A stretch of DNA of 50,987 nucleotides. It comes from Clostridium sp. CAG:411 (GTDB lineage Bacteria > Bacillota > Clostridia > Lachnospirales > Lachnospiraceae). The stretch spans positions 1 through 50,987 of the forward strand of contig FR899694.1 of assembly GCA_000437275.1 (NCBI GenBank). Direction: 5' to 3'. Below the pieces are notes generated by a model. That model saw nothing but the letters and a program-made list of their open reading frames with translations. It was not told where the DNA came from and searched no databases. Positions 17,504 to 25,438 of the stretch are shown piece by piece. The translations under genes and the position numbers were made by a program. How positions within the stretch are numbered: the stretch's first letter is position 1; every line of letters starts with the position of its first letter.

Positions 17504-17529
17504 GGAATGTTTCCCGACGAGAAACATCC
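17504..17529 (-). other. hairpin in the parE leader
   Basis: GGAATGTTTC (17504-17513) and GAAACATCC (17521-17529) form an 8-9 bp stem between the promoter and the parE start. A partial copy GGGAATGTTTC recurs near 17610. It could be an operator or a leader stem. Confidence 0.35.
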
Positions 17530-17553
17530 ATTTCAGTTTACATTAGTCTTTTT

Positions 17554-17582
17554 AGCATAGCATAAGTAGGAAAAAAATGCAA
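17554..17582 (-). promoter_or_regulatory. SigA-type promoter of parE-parC
   Basis: Minus-strand TTGCAT (17577-17582), 17 bp, TATGCT (17554-17559), about 80 bases before the parE start. Confidence 0.6.
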
Positions 17583-17711
17583 ACGAATGTTCTGAAAGGC
17601 TCGCAAAGTGGGAATGTTTCATTGCTGTTTAGAGTATATAATCAAGCTTTTAAAGGGATGGAGTTTCTTTTCCTTGCATTTCCATAAAATGGCATACATA
17701 TGCGGTAAGGA

Positions 17712-17740
17712 TTGACAAAAGTAGTGTCCTGCGATATATT
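17712..17740 (+). promoter_or_regulatory. SigA-type promoter of dapL
   Basis: TTGACA (17712-17717), 17-bp spacer, TATATT (17735-17740). The leader of about 100 bases shows only a short TTCTTG-CA-CAAGAA palindrome; I see no lysine riboswitch. Confidence 0.8.
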
Positions 17741-17849
17741 ATTTCTGAATGGTTTGAAGTATTAAAATAACAAAGTATATATATTTGTAAAAATGATATT
17801 GCTTCTTGCACAAGAACTCATAAATCTAAGTCACAATAGGAGGTAAAAA

Positions 17850-19067
17850 ATGTTTCAGATTAACGAGAATTATTTAAAATTACCAGGTAGTTATTTGTTT
17901 TCAACAATTGGAAAAAAAGTTGCAGCATATAAAGGAGCAAATCCAGATAAAGAAGTAATTTCTTTAGGAATTGGTGATGTAACACAGCCATTAGTTCCAG
18001 CTATCATAAAAGCATTGCATGGTGCTGTAGATGAGATGGCAGTAGCCGAGACATTCCGTGGATACGCACCAGACTTAGGATATGAATTTTTAAGAACTGC
18101 TATTGCAGAAAATGATTATAAGGCAAGAGGTTGCGACATTAGTGCGGATGAAATCTTTGTTAGTGATGGAGCAAAATGTGATTCAGGAAATATTCAGGAG
18201 ATTTTTGCACAGGATAGTAAAATTGCAGTATGCGATCCTGTATATCCAGTATATGTAGATACAAACGTAATGGCAGGAAGAACAGGTACTTATAATCCAA
18301 CTACAGAGCAGTGGAGTGATGTAATCTATATGCCATGTACAGCAGACAATGGTTTCGCACCAGAACTTCCAAAGGGAAAGACACCAGATATTATTTATCT
18401 TTGCTTCCCAAATAACCCAACAGGTTCTACGATTACAAAGACACAGCTTCAGGAATGGGTTGATTATGCAAATAAGAACGGTGCAGTTATTATTTATGAT
18501 GCAGCATATGAAGCATATATCTCAGAAGACGATGTACCACATTCTATCTACGAGTGTGAAGGAGCAAGAACTTGTGCGATTGAGCTTAGAAGTTTTTCTA
18601 AGAATGCAGGATTTACAGGAGTTCGTCTTGGATTTACCGTTATTCCAAAAGAATTAAAATGTGGAAATACTGCATTGCATGCATTGTGGGCAAGACGTCA
18701 CGGAACAAAGTACAATGGAGCCCCATATATTGTTCAGCGTGCGGGTGAAGCTGTTTATTCTGATGAAGGAAAGGCACAGCTAAAAGATCAGGTTGGATAC
18801 TATATGAATAATGCAAAGACAATCAAAGAAGGTCTTACAGCAGCAGGCTTTACAGTATATGGAGGTGTAAATGCACCATACATTTGGTTAAAGACACCAG
18901 ATAAGATGACATCATGGGAATTCTTTGATTATTTATTAGAGAATGGAAACGTAGTAGGAACACCAGGTTCAGGATTTGGACCAAGCGGAGAAGGCTATTT
19001 CCGTCTTACTGCATTCGGTAGCAAAGAAAATACATTAAAGGCAATTGAGCGCATTAAGGCATTATAG
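17850..19067 (+). CDS. dapL: LL-diaminopimelate aminotransferase DapL
   Basis: PLP enzyme that converts tetrahydrodipicolinate directly to LL-diaminopimelate, a one-step route to lysine and peptidoglycan precursor. 405 residues, normal length. The N-terminus MFQINENYLKLPGSYLFSTI is characteristic; SLGIGDVTQPL, FVSDGAKCDSGNI, PNNPTG and the PLP-lysine region SFSKNAGFTGVRLG are seen. RBS AGGAGG precedes the ATG. It is likely the first gene of a unit that reads into the tail-anchored protein gene downstream. Confidence 0.95.
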   Translation: MFQINENYLKLPGSYLFSTIGKKVAAYKGANPDKEVISLGIGDVTQPLVPAIIKALHGAVDEMAVAETFRGYAPDLGYEFLRTAIAENDYKARGCDISADEIFVSDGAKCDSGNIQEIFAQDSKIAVCDPVYPVYVDTNVMAGRTGTYNPTTEQWSDVIYMPCTADNGFAPELPKGKTPDIIYLCFPNNPTGSTITKTQLQEWVDYANKNGAVIIYDAAYEAYISEDDVPHSIYECEGARTCAIELRSFSKNAGFTGVRLGFTVIPKELKCGNTALHALWARRHGTKYNGAPYIVQRAGEAVYSDEGKAQLKDQVGYYMNNAKTIKEGLTAAGFTVYGGVNAPYIWLKTPDKMTSWEFFDYLLENGNVVGTPGSGFGPSGEGYFRLTAFGSKENTLKAIERIKAL

Positions 19068-19151
19068 TCATAACAAGTTAGAAGAAAAAGTCGTACTCGT
19101 TAAGCTGGTAAGCAGCGTGAGGAGTGGGATTATAATAGGTAAGGAGTCAAT

Positions 19152-19655
19152 ATGAGCCAAACAGTAAATGGAGCAGGACAAGTTGTAGCGAATGAATTAT
19201 CTGATGAGGAAAAGGAAAAAATCTATAAGGAAGTACAACAGTTGATGGAAAGTACACGGTGTATTGTGCAGTATGAGTTAATGTTGTATATCTATAATGT
19301 GATTATTAAGCGTCTAAAGAGCTTGGGGGAATATAAAGATTCTCTTGCACTTGTAAAAGAATATTCGCAAAAGAGAAGGAAACTGAAAAAGACAGGGCAG
19401 GAAGAAATTTATCAGAATATGCTTAAAAAGAAAGAGGCAGTCTCTCAAGCAGAAGACCTTCAGTGGGTTTTGAAAGAAGCAGATAGAATTCCAGATTATA
19501 AGGATACAGAAGAAGTTCGGGCATGGTGTGAGCAAGAGATGGAACGAATGGACAAGCAAGAGCAGCGTCGTGCTACGATTCGACTACTCATAATTGTTGT
19601 TGTTCTTGTATTGGTTGTTATTGGTGCACAGACAGTTTTCAGAATGTATAAATAA
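19152..19655 (+). CDS. hypothetical tail-anchored helical protein
   Basis: 167 residues, rich in charged helices (DEEKEKIYKEVQQLMES; LKEADRIPDYKDTEEVRAWC) with one C-terminal membrane helix (IRLLIIVVVLVLVVIGAQTV) and a short basic tail, so it is probably a cytosolic protein anchored at its C-terminus. The repeat of Y-K-D-S/T turns suggests small TPR-like units. No family recognised. It lies 84 bp after dapL and ends at a strong terminator. Confidence 0.6.
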   Translation: MSQTVNGAGQVVANELSDEEKEKIYKEVQQLMESTRCIVQYELMLYIYNVIIKRLKSLGEYKDSLALVKEYSQKRRKLKKTGQEEIYQNMLKKKEAVSQAEDLQWVLKEADRIPDYKDTEEVRAWCEQEMERMDKQEQRRATIRLLIIVVVLVLVVIGAQTVFRMYK

Positions 19656-19658
19656 AAG

Positions 19659-19709
19659 GCAAGGTTGCTACCTTAATGTGAGGCATTAAGGTAGTAACCT
19701 TTTTTTTCT
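19659..19709 (+). terminator. terminator after the tail-anchored protein gene
   Basis: 17-bp stem with one wobble, AAGGTTGCTACCTTAAT (19661-19677) and ATTAAGGTAGTAACCTT (19685-19701), then T7. Confidence 0.92.
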
Positions 19710-19718
19710 ATGAAAACC

Positions 19719-19747
19719 TTGCTTTCTTAGGCGAATCCCATTAGAAT
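19719..19747 (+). promoter_or_regulatory. SigA-type promoter of the gat operon
   Basis: TTGCTT (19719-19724), 17 bp, TAGAAT (19742-19747), about 75 bases before gatC. Confidence 0.55.
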
Positions 19748-19823
19748 AGAGTAGAGAAAATATGCAATATAGGAGAGATTTCTAGGCATATTGATAGAAG
19801 TGAATTGCGAAAGGAGAAGTGTG

Positions 19824-20117
19824 ATGGCAAATATAATTTCAGACGAAACGATAGAATATGTTGGTATCCTTGCTAAGCTTGAACTGTCTGAGGAAGAAAA
19901 AGAGCAGGCAAAGAAGGATATGGGCAGTATGTTAGATTATATTGATCAGTTGAATGAATTAGATACAACCGCAGTGGAACCTATGTCACATGTGTTTCCA
20001 GTGCATAATGTATTTCGTGAGGACATTGTGGAAAATGGGGACAATAGAGATGCAATTTTGAAAAATGCCCCAGAGGAGAAAGATGGTAGTTTTGCCGTTC
20101 CTAAAACAGTGGAGTAG
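19824..20117 (+). CDS. gatC: Asp-tRNA(Asn)/Glu-tRNA(Gln) amidotransferase subunit C
   Basis: 97-residue belt subunit that holds GatA and GatB together. ISDETIEYVGILAKLELSEE, MLDYIDQLNELDT and VEPMSHVFPVHNVFREDIV are typical. The ATG at 19824 follows AAAGGAG by 8 bases; a longer frame from 19791 would place extra residues before the conserved N-terminus. First gene of gatC / YvyF-like / gatA / gatB. Confidence 0.92.
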   Translation: MANIISDETIEYVGILAKLELSEEEKEQAKKDMGSMLDYIDQLNELDTTAVEPMSHVFPVHNVFREDIVENGDNRDAILKNAPEEKDGSFAVPKTVE

Positions 20118-20138
20118 TAAATAATAAGGGGAAGGCTG

Positions 20139-20606
20139 GTGAGGCTGATGGATCAGCAAGAGCAATTAAAATTGCGTAGACCATGGTTTTGCAGCAAATG
20201 TGGGGGAGAACTAAAACCTGCCTTTAGTGGAACTTATGAGTGTACGACATGTAAGAACTTGGAGTATGATGATTTCGGAAAAGTAAAGAATTATATCGAA
20301 GAGAATGGAAGACAACCAGCCGTTATTTTGGCTGAAAAAACGGGGGTTCCGATAGATACGATAGATATGCTTTTAAAGACGGGCAGATTAGAAATACCAG
20401 ATGGAGCAGATATTTATATTAAATGCGAGCGTTGTGGTTGCGATATCCGCTATGGCAGATATTGTCCAGAATGTATGAAAGCATTAGCAGGAGATGTAAA
20501 AAAAGCATTTTTTAATGAAAATGTGGGAGAAAAACCGAAACATAAATCAAAAGAAAAACCAAAAGATGAGATGTTTGTAAAAGAATGGTTAAAAAGAAAA
20601 AAATAA
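20139..20606 (+). CDS. YvyF-like (TIGR03826-type) zinc-ribbon protein
   Basis: 155 residues with two Cys-pair sets: CSKC...CTTC near the N-terminus and CERC...CPEC near 105-120, enclosing a helical MerR-like segment (VILAEKTGVPIDTIDMLLKTGRLEIPDG). The central part and the final GRYCPEC match the flagellar operon protein YvyF/TIGR03826 pattern; YvyF is linked to flagellar regulation in Bacillus. Here it is embedded between gatC and gatA (21 and 15 bp gaps), an unusual location. The start may be GTG 20139 or ATG 20148. Lysine-rich C-terminal tail. Confidence 0.65.
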   Translation: MRLMDQQEQLKLRRPWFCSKCGGELKPAFSGTYECTTCKNLEYDDFGKVKNYIEENGRQPAVILAEKTGVPIDTIDMLLKTGRLEIPDGADIYIKCERCGCDIRYGRYCPECMKALAGDVKKAFFNENVGEKPKHKSKEKPKDEMFVKEWLKRKK

Positions 20607-20621
20607 CAGGAGGAAAAGAGC

Positions 20622-22079
20622 GTGGATTTGTTAAACTTAACTGCTGTAGAGCTTGGAAAAAAGATACAGGCAAAAGAGACAAATGCGGTGGAAGCCGTAC
20701 AGGCAGTATTAGCACAGATTGATAAAATGGATGATACCATTCATAGTTATGTTACTGTGGATAAAGAGGGTGCTATGGAGCGTGCCAAAAAGGTACAAAA
20801 ACAGATAGAAGAGGGAGCAATTAACGGTCCTCTTGCAGGTGTACCGGTAGCGATTAAAGATAATATGTGTACAGAGGGTATCCTCACTACCTGTAGTTCT
20901 AAGATTTTGGAAAACTTCTATCCAACCTATACGGCGGAAGCTGTATTAAATTTAGAAAAAGCAGGAGCAATTGTTGTTGGAAAGACAAATATGGATGAAT
21001 TTGCTATGGGAAGTACCACAGAAACTTCTGCTTATGGTGTGACAAGAAACCCATGGAATACAGAACATGTACCTGGAGGATCTTCAGGTGGTTCTTGTAC
21101 TGCTGTTTCTGCAAATGAATGTTTCTTTGCATTGGGTTCAGATACAGGTGGTTCTATCCGTCAGCCGAGTTCATTTTGTGGTGTAACAGGTATCAAACCA
21201 ACTTATGGTACAGTATCACGATATGGTTTAATTGCATATGGTTCTTCTTTAGACCAGATTGGACCAGTGGCAAAAGATGTAACAGACTGTTCTACTATAT
21301 TAGAGACAATTGCTTCTTATGATAAAAAGGACAGCACTTCCTATAAGAGAGACTCTTATGATTTTACATCTGCATTAGTAGATGATGTAAAAGGAATGAA
21401 GATTGGTATTCCAAAAGGATATTTTGGAGAGGGACTTGACAAGGAAGTTTCAGATGCAGTTATGGCTGCTGCAAAGGAATTAGAGAAAAAAGGTGTTATT
21501 TTAGAAGAGTTTGATTTAGGATTAATTGATTATGCAATTCCTGCTTACTATGTAATTGCAGATGCAGAGGCAAGTTCAAATCTTGCTCGTTTTGATGGTG
21601 TAAAATATGGATATCGTGCAGAGGACTACAATGGGTTGCACAGTATGTACAAAAAGACACGTTCTGAGGGATTTGGTGCGGAAGTAAAACGTAGAATTAT
21701 GTTAGGTTCTTTTGTATTAAGTTCTGGTTATTACGATGCTTACTATTTGAAAGCCCTTCGTACAAAAGCACTGATAAAACAGGAATTTGATAAAGCGTTT
21801 TCAAAATATGATATGATTTTAGGACCAGCAGCACCTACGACAGCACCAAAGATTGGTTCTAGTTTGAGCGATCCAATCAAGATGTATTTAGGTGATATTT
21901 ATACGATTTCAGTGAATTTGGCTGGTTTACCTGGTATATCTGTTCCATGTGGAGTAGACAGCAAAGGATTGCCAATTGGCGTACAGTTGATTGGAGATTG
22001 CTTCCAGGAAAAGAAAATTTTACGTGCAGCGTATGCATTTGAACAGACAAGAAGTTATCAGAGTCCTTTTGATAAATAA
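20622..22079 (+). CDS. gatA: Asp-tRNA(Asn)/Glu-tRNA(Gln) amidotransferase subunit A
   Basis: Amidase subunit that releases ammonia from glutamine for transamidation of mischarged tRNAs; 485 residues. Amidase-signature catalytic Lys in AIKDNMCTEG, Ser cis-Ser region GGSSGGSCTAVSANE, and nucleophile loop SDTGGSIRQPSSFCG. GTG start at 20622 follows AGGAGG by 7-8 bases. Its presence implies the organism uses indirect aminoacylation for Gln and/or Asn. Confidence 0.95.
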   Translation: MDLLNLTAVELGKKIQAKETNAVEAVQAVLAQIDKMDDTIHSYVTVDKEGAMERAKKVQKQIEEGAINGPLAGVPVAIKDNMCTEGILTTCSSKILENFYPTYTAEAVLNLEKAGAIVVGKTNMDEFAMGSTTETSAYGVTRNPWNTEHVPGGSSGGSCTAVSANECFFALGSDTGGSIRQPSSFCGVTGIKPTYGTVSRYGLIAYGSSLDQIGPVAKDVTDCSTILETIASYDKKDSTSYKRDSYDFTSALVDDVKGMKIGIPKGYFGEGLDKEVSDAVMAAAKELEKKGVILEEFDLGLIDYAIPAYYVIADAEASSNLARFDGVKYGYRAEDYNGLHSMYKKTRSEGFGAEVKRRIMLGSFVLSSGYYDAYYLKALRTKALIKQEFDKAFSKYDMILGPAAPTTAPKIGSSLSDPIKMYLGDIYTISVNLAGLPGISVPCGVDSKGLPIGVQLIGDCFQEKKILRAAYAFEQTRSYQSPFDK

Positions 22080-22119
22080 GTAAGAAAAGTTAGATAAGTA
22101 AAAATAGATGGAGGTTGAC

Positions 22120-23556
22120 ATGAGTAAGGAATACGAAACAGTCATTGGACTTGAAGTCCATGTGGAACTGGCGACAAAGACAAAGATATTCTGTTCGTGC
22201 AGCACAGCATTCGGTGGAGCACCTAATACACACACCTGTCCAGTATGTACAGGTATGCCAGGTTCTCTTCCAGTGTTGAACAAACAGGTTGTAGAATATG
22301 CAATTGCAGTAGGTCTTGCAACAAACTGTACCATTACAAAAAATGGAAAGTTTGACCGTAAAAACTATTTCTATCCAGATAATCCACAAAACTACCAGAT
22401 TTCCCAGCTATACTTGCCAATTTGTCGAAACGGTAAAGTAGAGATTGAGACAGAACAGGGGAAAAAGGCAATTGGGATTCATGAGATCCATATGGAAGAA
22501 GATGCAGGAAAGCTTGTACATGATGAGTGGGGAGACTGCTCATTAGTTGATTTTAACCGTTCTGGTGTGCCATTGATAGAAATTGTATCAGAACCAGACA
22601 TGCGTTCTGCGGATGAAGTAATTGCCTATTTGGAAAAACTTCGTTTGATTATTCAGTATTTAGGAGCTTCAGATTGTAAATTAAATGAGGGTTCTATGCG
22701 TGCAGACGTAAACCTATCTGTTCGAGAAGTTGGGGCAACAGAATTTGGTACAAGAACTGAGATGAAGAACCTAAACTCTTTCAAGGCGATTGCCAGAGCC
22801 ATTGAGGCAGAAAGAGAACGTCAGATTGATTTGCTTGAATCTGGTGAGGAAGTGATTCAGGAAACAAGAAGATGGGATGATACAAAAGAATATTCTTATG
22901 CTATGCGTTCGAAAGAAGATGCACAGGATTATCGTTATTTCCCAGACCCAGATTTAGTTCCAATTATTATCAGTGATGAATGGCTAGAGGAAATAAAGAG
23001 TCGTCAACCAGAACTTCGTGATGAAAAGATGGCTCGTTATGCAAAAGAATATGAGCTTCCAGAATATGATATTTCCGTCATAACCAGTTCAAAGCATATG
23101 GCAGATATATTTGAAAAGACGGTTGAAATTTGTCGTTCAGCTAAAAAAGTTTCCAATTGGCTTATGGTTGAAACAATGCGCCTTTTAAAAGAACATGATA
23201 TGGAAGCGGAAGATATTAAATTCTCACCGGAAAATTTGGCGAAATTAGTAGCACTTACAGATGCAAAAGCCATTAATAGTACCGTTGCAAAAGAAGTATT
23301 TGAACATGTATTTGAGGAAGATATTGATCCGGAAAAATATGTAGAAGAACATGGACTGAAAACAGTCAATGATGAGGGCGCATTGCGTAGTACGATTGAG
23401 AAAATCGTAGAGGCAAATCCACAATCTGTAGAGGATTATCGCAATGGTAAAAAGAAAGCCATTGGTTTCTTAGTTGGACAGACCATGAAGGAGATGAAAG
23501 GAAAGGCAGATCCTGGTATGGTAAATCAGATTTTAACAGAAATCTTAGAAAAATAA
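22120..23556 (+). CDS. gatB: Asp-tRNA(Asn)/Glu-tRNA(Gln) amidotransferase subunit B
   Basis: tRNA-binding kinase subunit of GatCAB, 478 residues. YETVIGLEVHVELATKTKIF is the family start; Cys residues in FCSCSTAFGG and CPVCTGMPG bind zinc; the GatB-Yqey tail domain ends VNQILTEIL. The start is set at 22120 (MSKEY) because GGAGG at 22110-22114 lies just before it; an upstream ATG at 22108 overlaps that site. Last gene of the gat operon. Confidence 0.95.
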   Translation: MSKEYETVIGLEVHVELATKTKIFCSCSTAFGGAPNTHTCPVCTGMPGSLPVLNKQVVEYAIAVGLATNCTITKNGKFDRKNYFYPDNPQNYQISQLYLPICRNGKVEIETEQGKKAIGIHEIHMEEDAGKLVHDEWGDCSLVDFNRSGVPLIEIVSEPDMRSADEVIAYLEKLRLIIQYLGASDCKLNEGSMRADVNLSVREVGATEFGTRTEMKNLNSFKAIARAIEAERERQIDLLESGEEVIQETRRWDDTKEYSYAMRSKEDAQDYRYFPDPDLVPIIISDEWLEEIKSRQPELRDEKMARYAKEYELPEYDISVITSSKHMADIFEKTVEICRSAKKVSNWLMVETMRLLKEHDMEAEDIKFSPENLAKLVALTDAKAINSTVAKEVFEHVFEEDIDPEKYVEEHGLKTVNDEGALRSTIEKIVEANPQSVEDYRNGKKKAIGFLVGQTMKEMKGKADPGMVNQILTEILEK

Positions 23557-23588
23557 GGCTAGTTTTGCTCATATAATACCAAAGAAAG

Positions 23589-23655
23589 GTAATGGGTTTT
23601 ATGTGTGTACCCATTTGGGCATTTTAATATTTTAACACTACCAGCTAATAGTGTT
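23589..23655 (+). terminator. two hairpins between gatB and ridA
   Basis: AATGGGT/ACCCATT (23591-23615), followed by TGGGCATTTT, may be a weak terminator of the gat operon; AACACTA/TAGTGTT (23634-23655) follows without a T run. Confidence 0.4.
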
Positions 23656-23657
23656 AT

Positions 23658-23692
23658 GAGCAAGTAGTAGAGCGGATTGCGAATATCCACTT
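23658..23692 (+). repeat. recurrent 35-nt upstream element, copy 1 (ridA)
   Basis: A 35-base block beginning GAGCAAGTAG with arms AGCGGAT and ATCCACTT around a 7-base loop (one C-A mismatch). It aligns without gaps to 30006-30040, 39574-39608 and 47692-47726. It ends 34 bases before the ridA start. Confidence 0.6.
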
Positions 23693-23726
23693 GAGTTATA
23701 TTTAGAAAGAAAGGAAGTATATTATT

Positions 23727-24107
23727 ATGAAGAACATTATCGCAACAGATAAAGCACCACAGGCAATCGGACCATATTCACAGGCAATCGAGGTAAATGG
23801 AATGGTATTTACTTCAGGTGTGATTCCAATCATTCCTGCAACTGGAGAATTAGTAACAGGTGGCATTGAAGAACAGGCAGATCAGGCAATTGGAAACTTA
23901 AAAGCTTTATTGGAAGAGTCTGGCGTATCAATGGAAAATGTAGTAAAAACAACTGTATTTATTAAGAATATGGATGATTTTGCAAAAGTAAATGAAGTAT
24001 ATGCAAAATACTTTACTTCACAGTTCCCAGCACGTTCTTGCGTAGAAGTAGCAAGACTTCCTAAAGATGTTTTGATTGAGATTGAAGCAATTGGAATCAA
24101 AGGCTAG
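23727..24107 (+). CDS. ridA: RidA-family enamine/imine deaminase
   Basis: Hydrolyses reactive 2-aminoacrylate and related enamines produced by PLP enzymes; small trimeric soluble protein, 126 residues. Signature features: APQAIGPYSQAI, GQ-like pocket FTSGVIPIIPATGEL, the conserved Arg and Glu in ARSCVEVARLPKDVLIEIEAIG. Followed 12 bp later by the CPBP protease gene. The recurrent 35-nt element lies just upstream. Confidence 0.93.
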   Translation: MKNIIATDKAPQAIGPYSQAIEVNGMVFTSGVIPIIPATGELVTGGIEEQADQAIGNLKALLEESGVSMENVVKTTVFIKNMDDFAKVNEVYAKYFTSQFPARSCVEVARLPKDVLIEIEAIGIKG

Positions 24108-24119
24108 GAGTGTGAAGGA

Positions 24120-25079
24120 TTGCAAGAAAATATAAACGAAACATCAATAGACAAGAAATATATGGGAGCAACAGGAGCAAATAGATTTTTACTTATCACA
24201 CTGTTGTGCTATATGGGAAGCTCTTTTGTATTACAATTACTTGCTAATCTTTTGGGAGGAAAGATACCATTTCTCAGAGATACTTTATTTTTACTGTTGG
24301 CAGGGCAGATTGCATTGGTAGTACCAGCAATTGTATTTTTTGTAAAAAATAAGATAAATGTAACAGAATTTTTGAGGATAAAAAGGATGCATCCGATTAC
24401 ATGGATTTTAATTATTGTTTTTTCCTATGCATCTTACCCAATTATTAGCTTGTGTAACTATTTATCTCTTCAAGTTTCTGAAAATGTGATTGATGGAACG
24501 ATGCAGGATATTTTGGAAAAATATCCGATTGCGATTTGTGTGATAGCGGTCGCATTGATTCCTTGTATGGTGGAAGAAACCATCTTTCGTGGAGTTATGT
24601 ATCAGTCCTACAAGAGAGCAGGCTTTTTTAAGGCATTGTTTATGACAGCCATCTTATTTGGCTTCTTTCATATGAATATCAATCAGATGTCCTATGCGAT
24701 TGTAATCGGTCTTTTATTTGTTTGTTTAAATGAAGCGACTGGTTCTATATTGAGTTCTATCTTTATGCATTTTATCATAAATGGAACATCAATACTTAGC
24801 AGTGCAGCCATATATAAACGATATGGTAGCTTACAGGTAGAGACGACAGAAAATATGCTTTCCAGTGGAAGTATAGTAAGATATTTGGTGATTGCATCCG
24901 TATTTTGTGTTGCTATACTCGCATTATTGCTTTATGCAATGATGAAAATAGAGCATAGGGATGAAATTGTTGCTGCATTGACAAAACCAACACAGGAAAA
25001 AGAACGTATGTTATCTCCTGCATTAGTTGTTGTTTTGGTAATTTGTGTAGCGATGATGGCATTGTCACAGATGGTCTAG
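24120..25079 (+). CDS. CPBP-family intramembrane glutamic endopeptidase
   Basis: 319 residues with eight or so membrane helices. Catalytic CPBP (Abi/Rce1-like) motifs: EETIFRGVMYQ (EExxxR), FGFFHMN (FxxxH) and MHFIINGTS (HxxxN). These proteases process peptides or prenylated proteins in the membrane and are often linked to bacteriocin immunity; the substrate here is unknown. TTG start at 24120 preceded by AGGAG; 12 bp after ridA, so cotranscribed. Ends at a terminator (25107-25157). Confidence 0.88.
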   Translation: MQENINETSIDKKYMGATGANRFLLITLLCYMGSSFVLQLLANLLGGKIPFLRDTLFLLLAGQIALVVPAIVFFVKNKINVTEFLRIKRMHPITWILIIVFSYASYPIISLCNYLSLQVSENVIDGTMQDILEKYPIAICVIAVALIPCMVEETIFRGVMYQSYKRAGFFKALFMTAILFGFFHMNINQMSYAIVIGLLFVCLNEATGSILSSIFMHFIINGTSILSSAAIYKRYGSLQVETTENMLSSGSIVRYLVIASVFCVAILALLLYAMMKIEHRDEIVAALTKPTQEKERMLSPALVVVLVICVAMMALSQMV

Positions 25080-25106
25080 GGATGCGTGAAAACGAAATAA
25101 AAGGCA

Positions 25107-25157
25107 AAGACTTGCATAAATTTAGAAAGAAATCTAAAATATGCAAGTCTTTTTTTA
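25107..25157 (+). terminator. terminator of ridA-CPBP operon
   Basis: Long stem AGACTTGCATA...TTTAGA paired to TCTAAAA...TATGCAAGTCT with a 6-base loop, then T7. Confidence 0.88.
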
Positions 25158-25345
25158 AAATTAATGTAAATTTCCATTATTTGGGGCTAGAGCATTCAAC
25201 AAAAATGAATTATGATTGTTTGCAATATTATCTAAAAAACGGATTGACTTACTAGGGGGAATGAATGAAAATTTGTAATATATTATAAAAATGTGATAAA
25301 AAATGGCTTTGATTTATGCATATTTTCAGGAAAAGCCCGATAAAC

Positions 25346-25374
25346 TTGACAAAGCAGATAATATTCTGTATAAT
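25346..25374 (+). promoter_or_regulatory. SigA-type promoter of the NlpC/P60 gene
   Basis: TTGACA (25346-25351), 17 bp, TATAAT (25369-25374): perfect consensus, about 58 bases of leader, too short for a ydaO-type riboswitch. The upstream AT-rich stretch 25158-25345 holds nothing else I can name. Confidence 0.88.
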
Positions 25375-25438
25375 AAGCAGTGAAATGTTGTAATGAAAAC
25401 TTAATAATTATGTAAAAAAGAAATGGAGTGATTAACAA

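Noticed and set aside
19110..19145. Sixth copy of the 35-nt element before the tail-anchored protein gene
   Set aside because: GCAGCGTGAGGAGTGGGAT resembles the left half, but the right arm is missing, so it is not counted.
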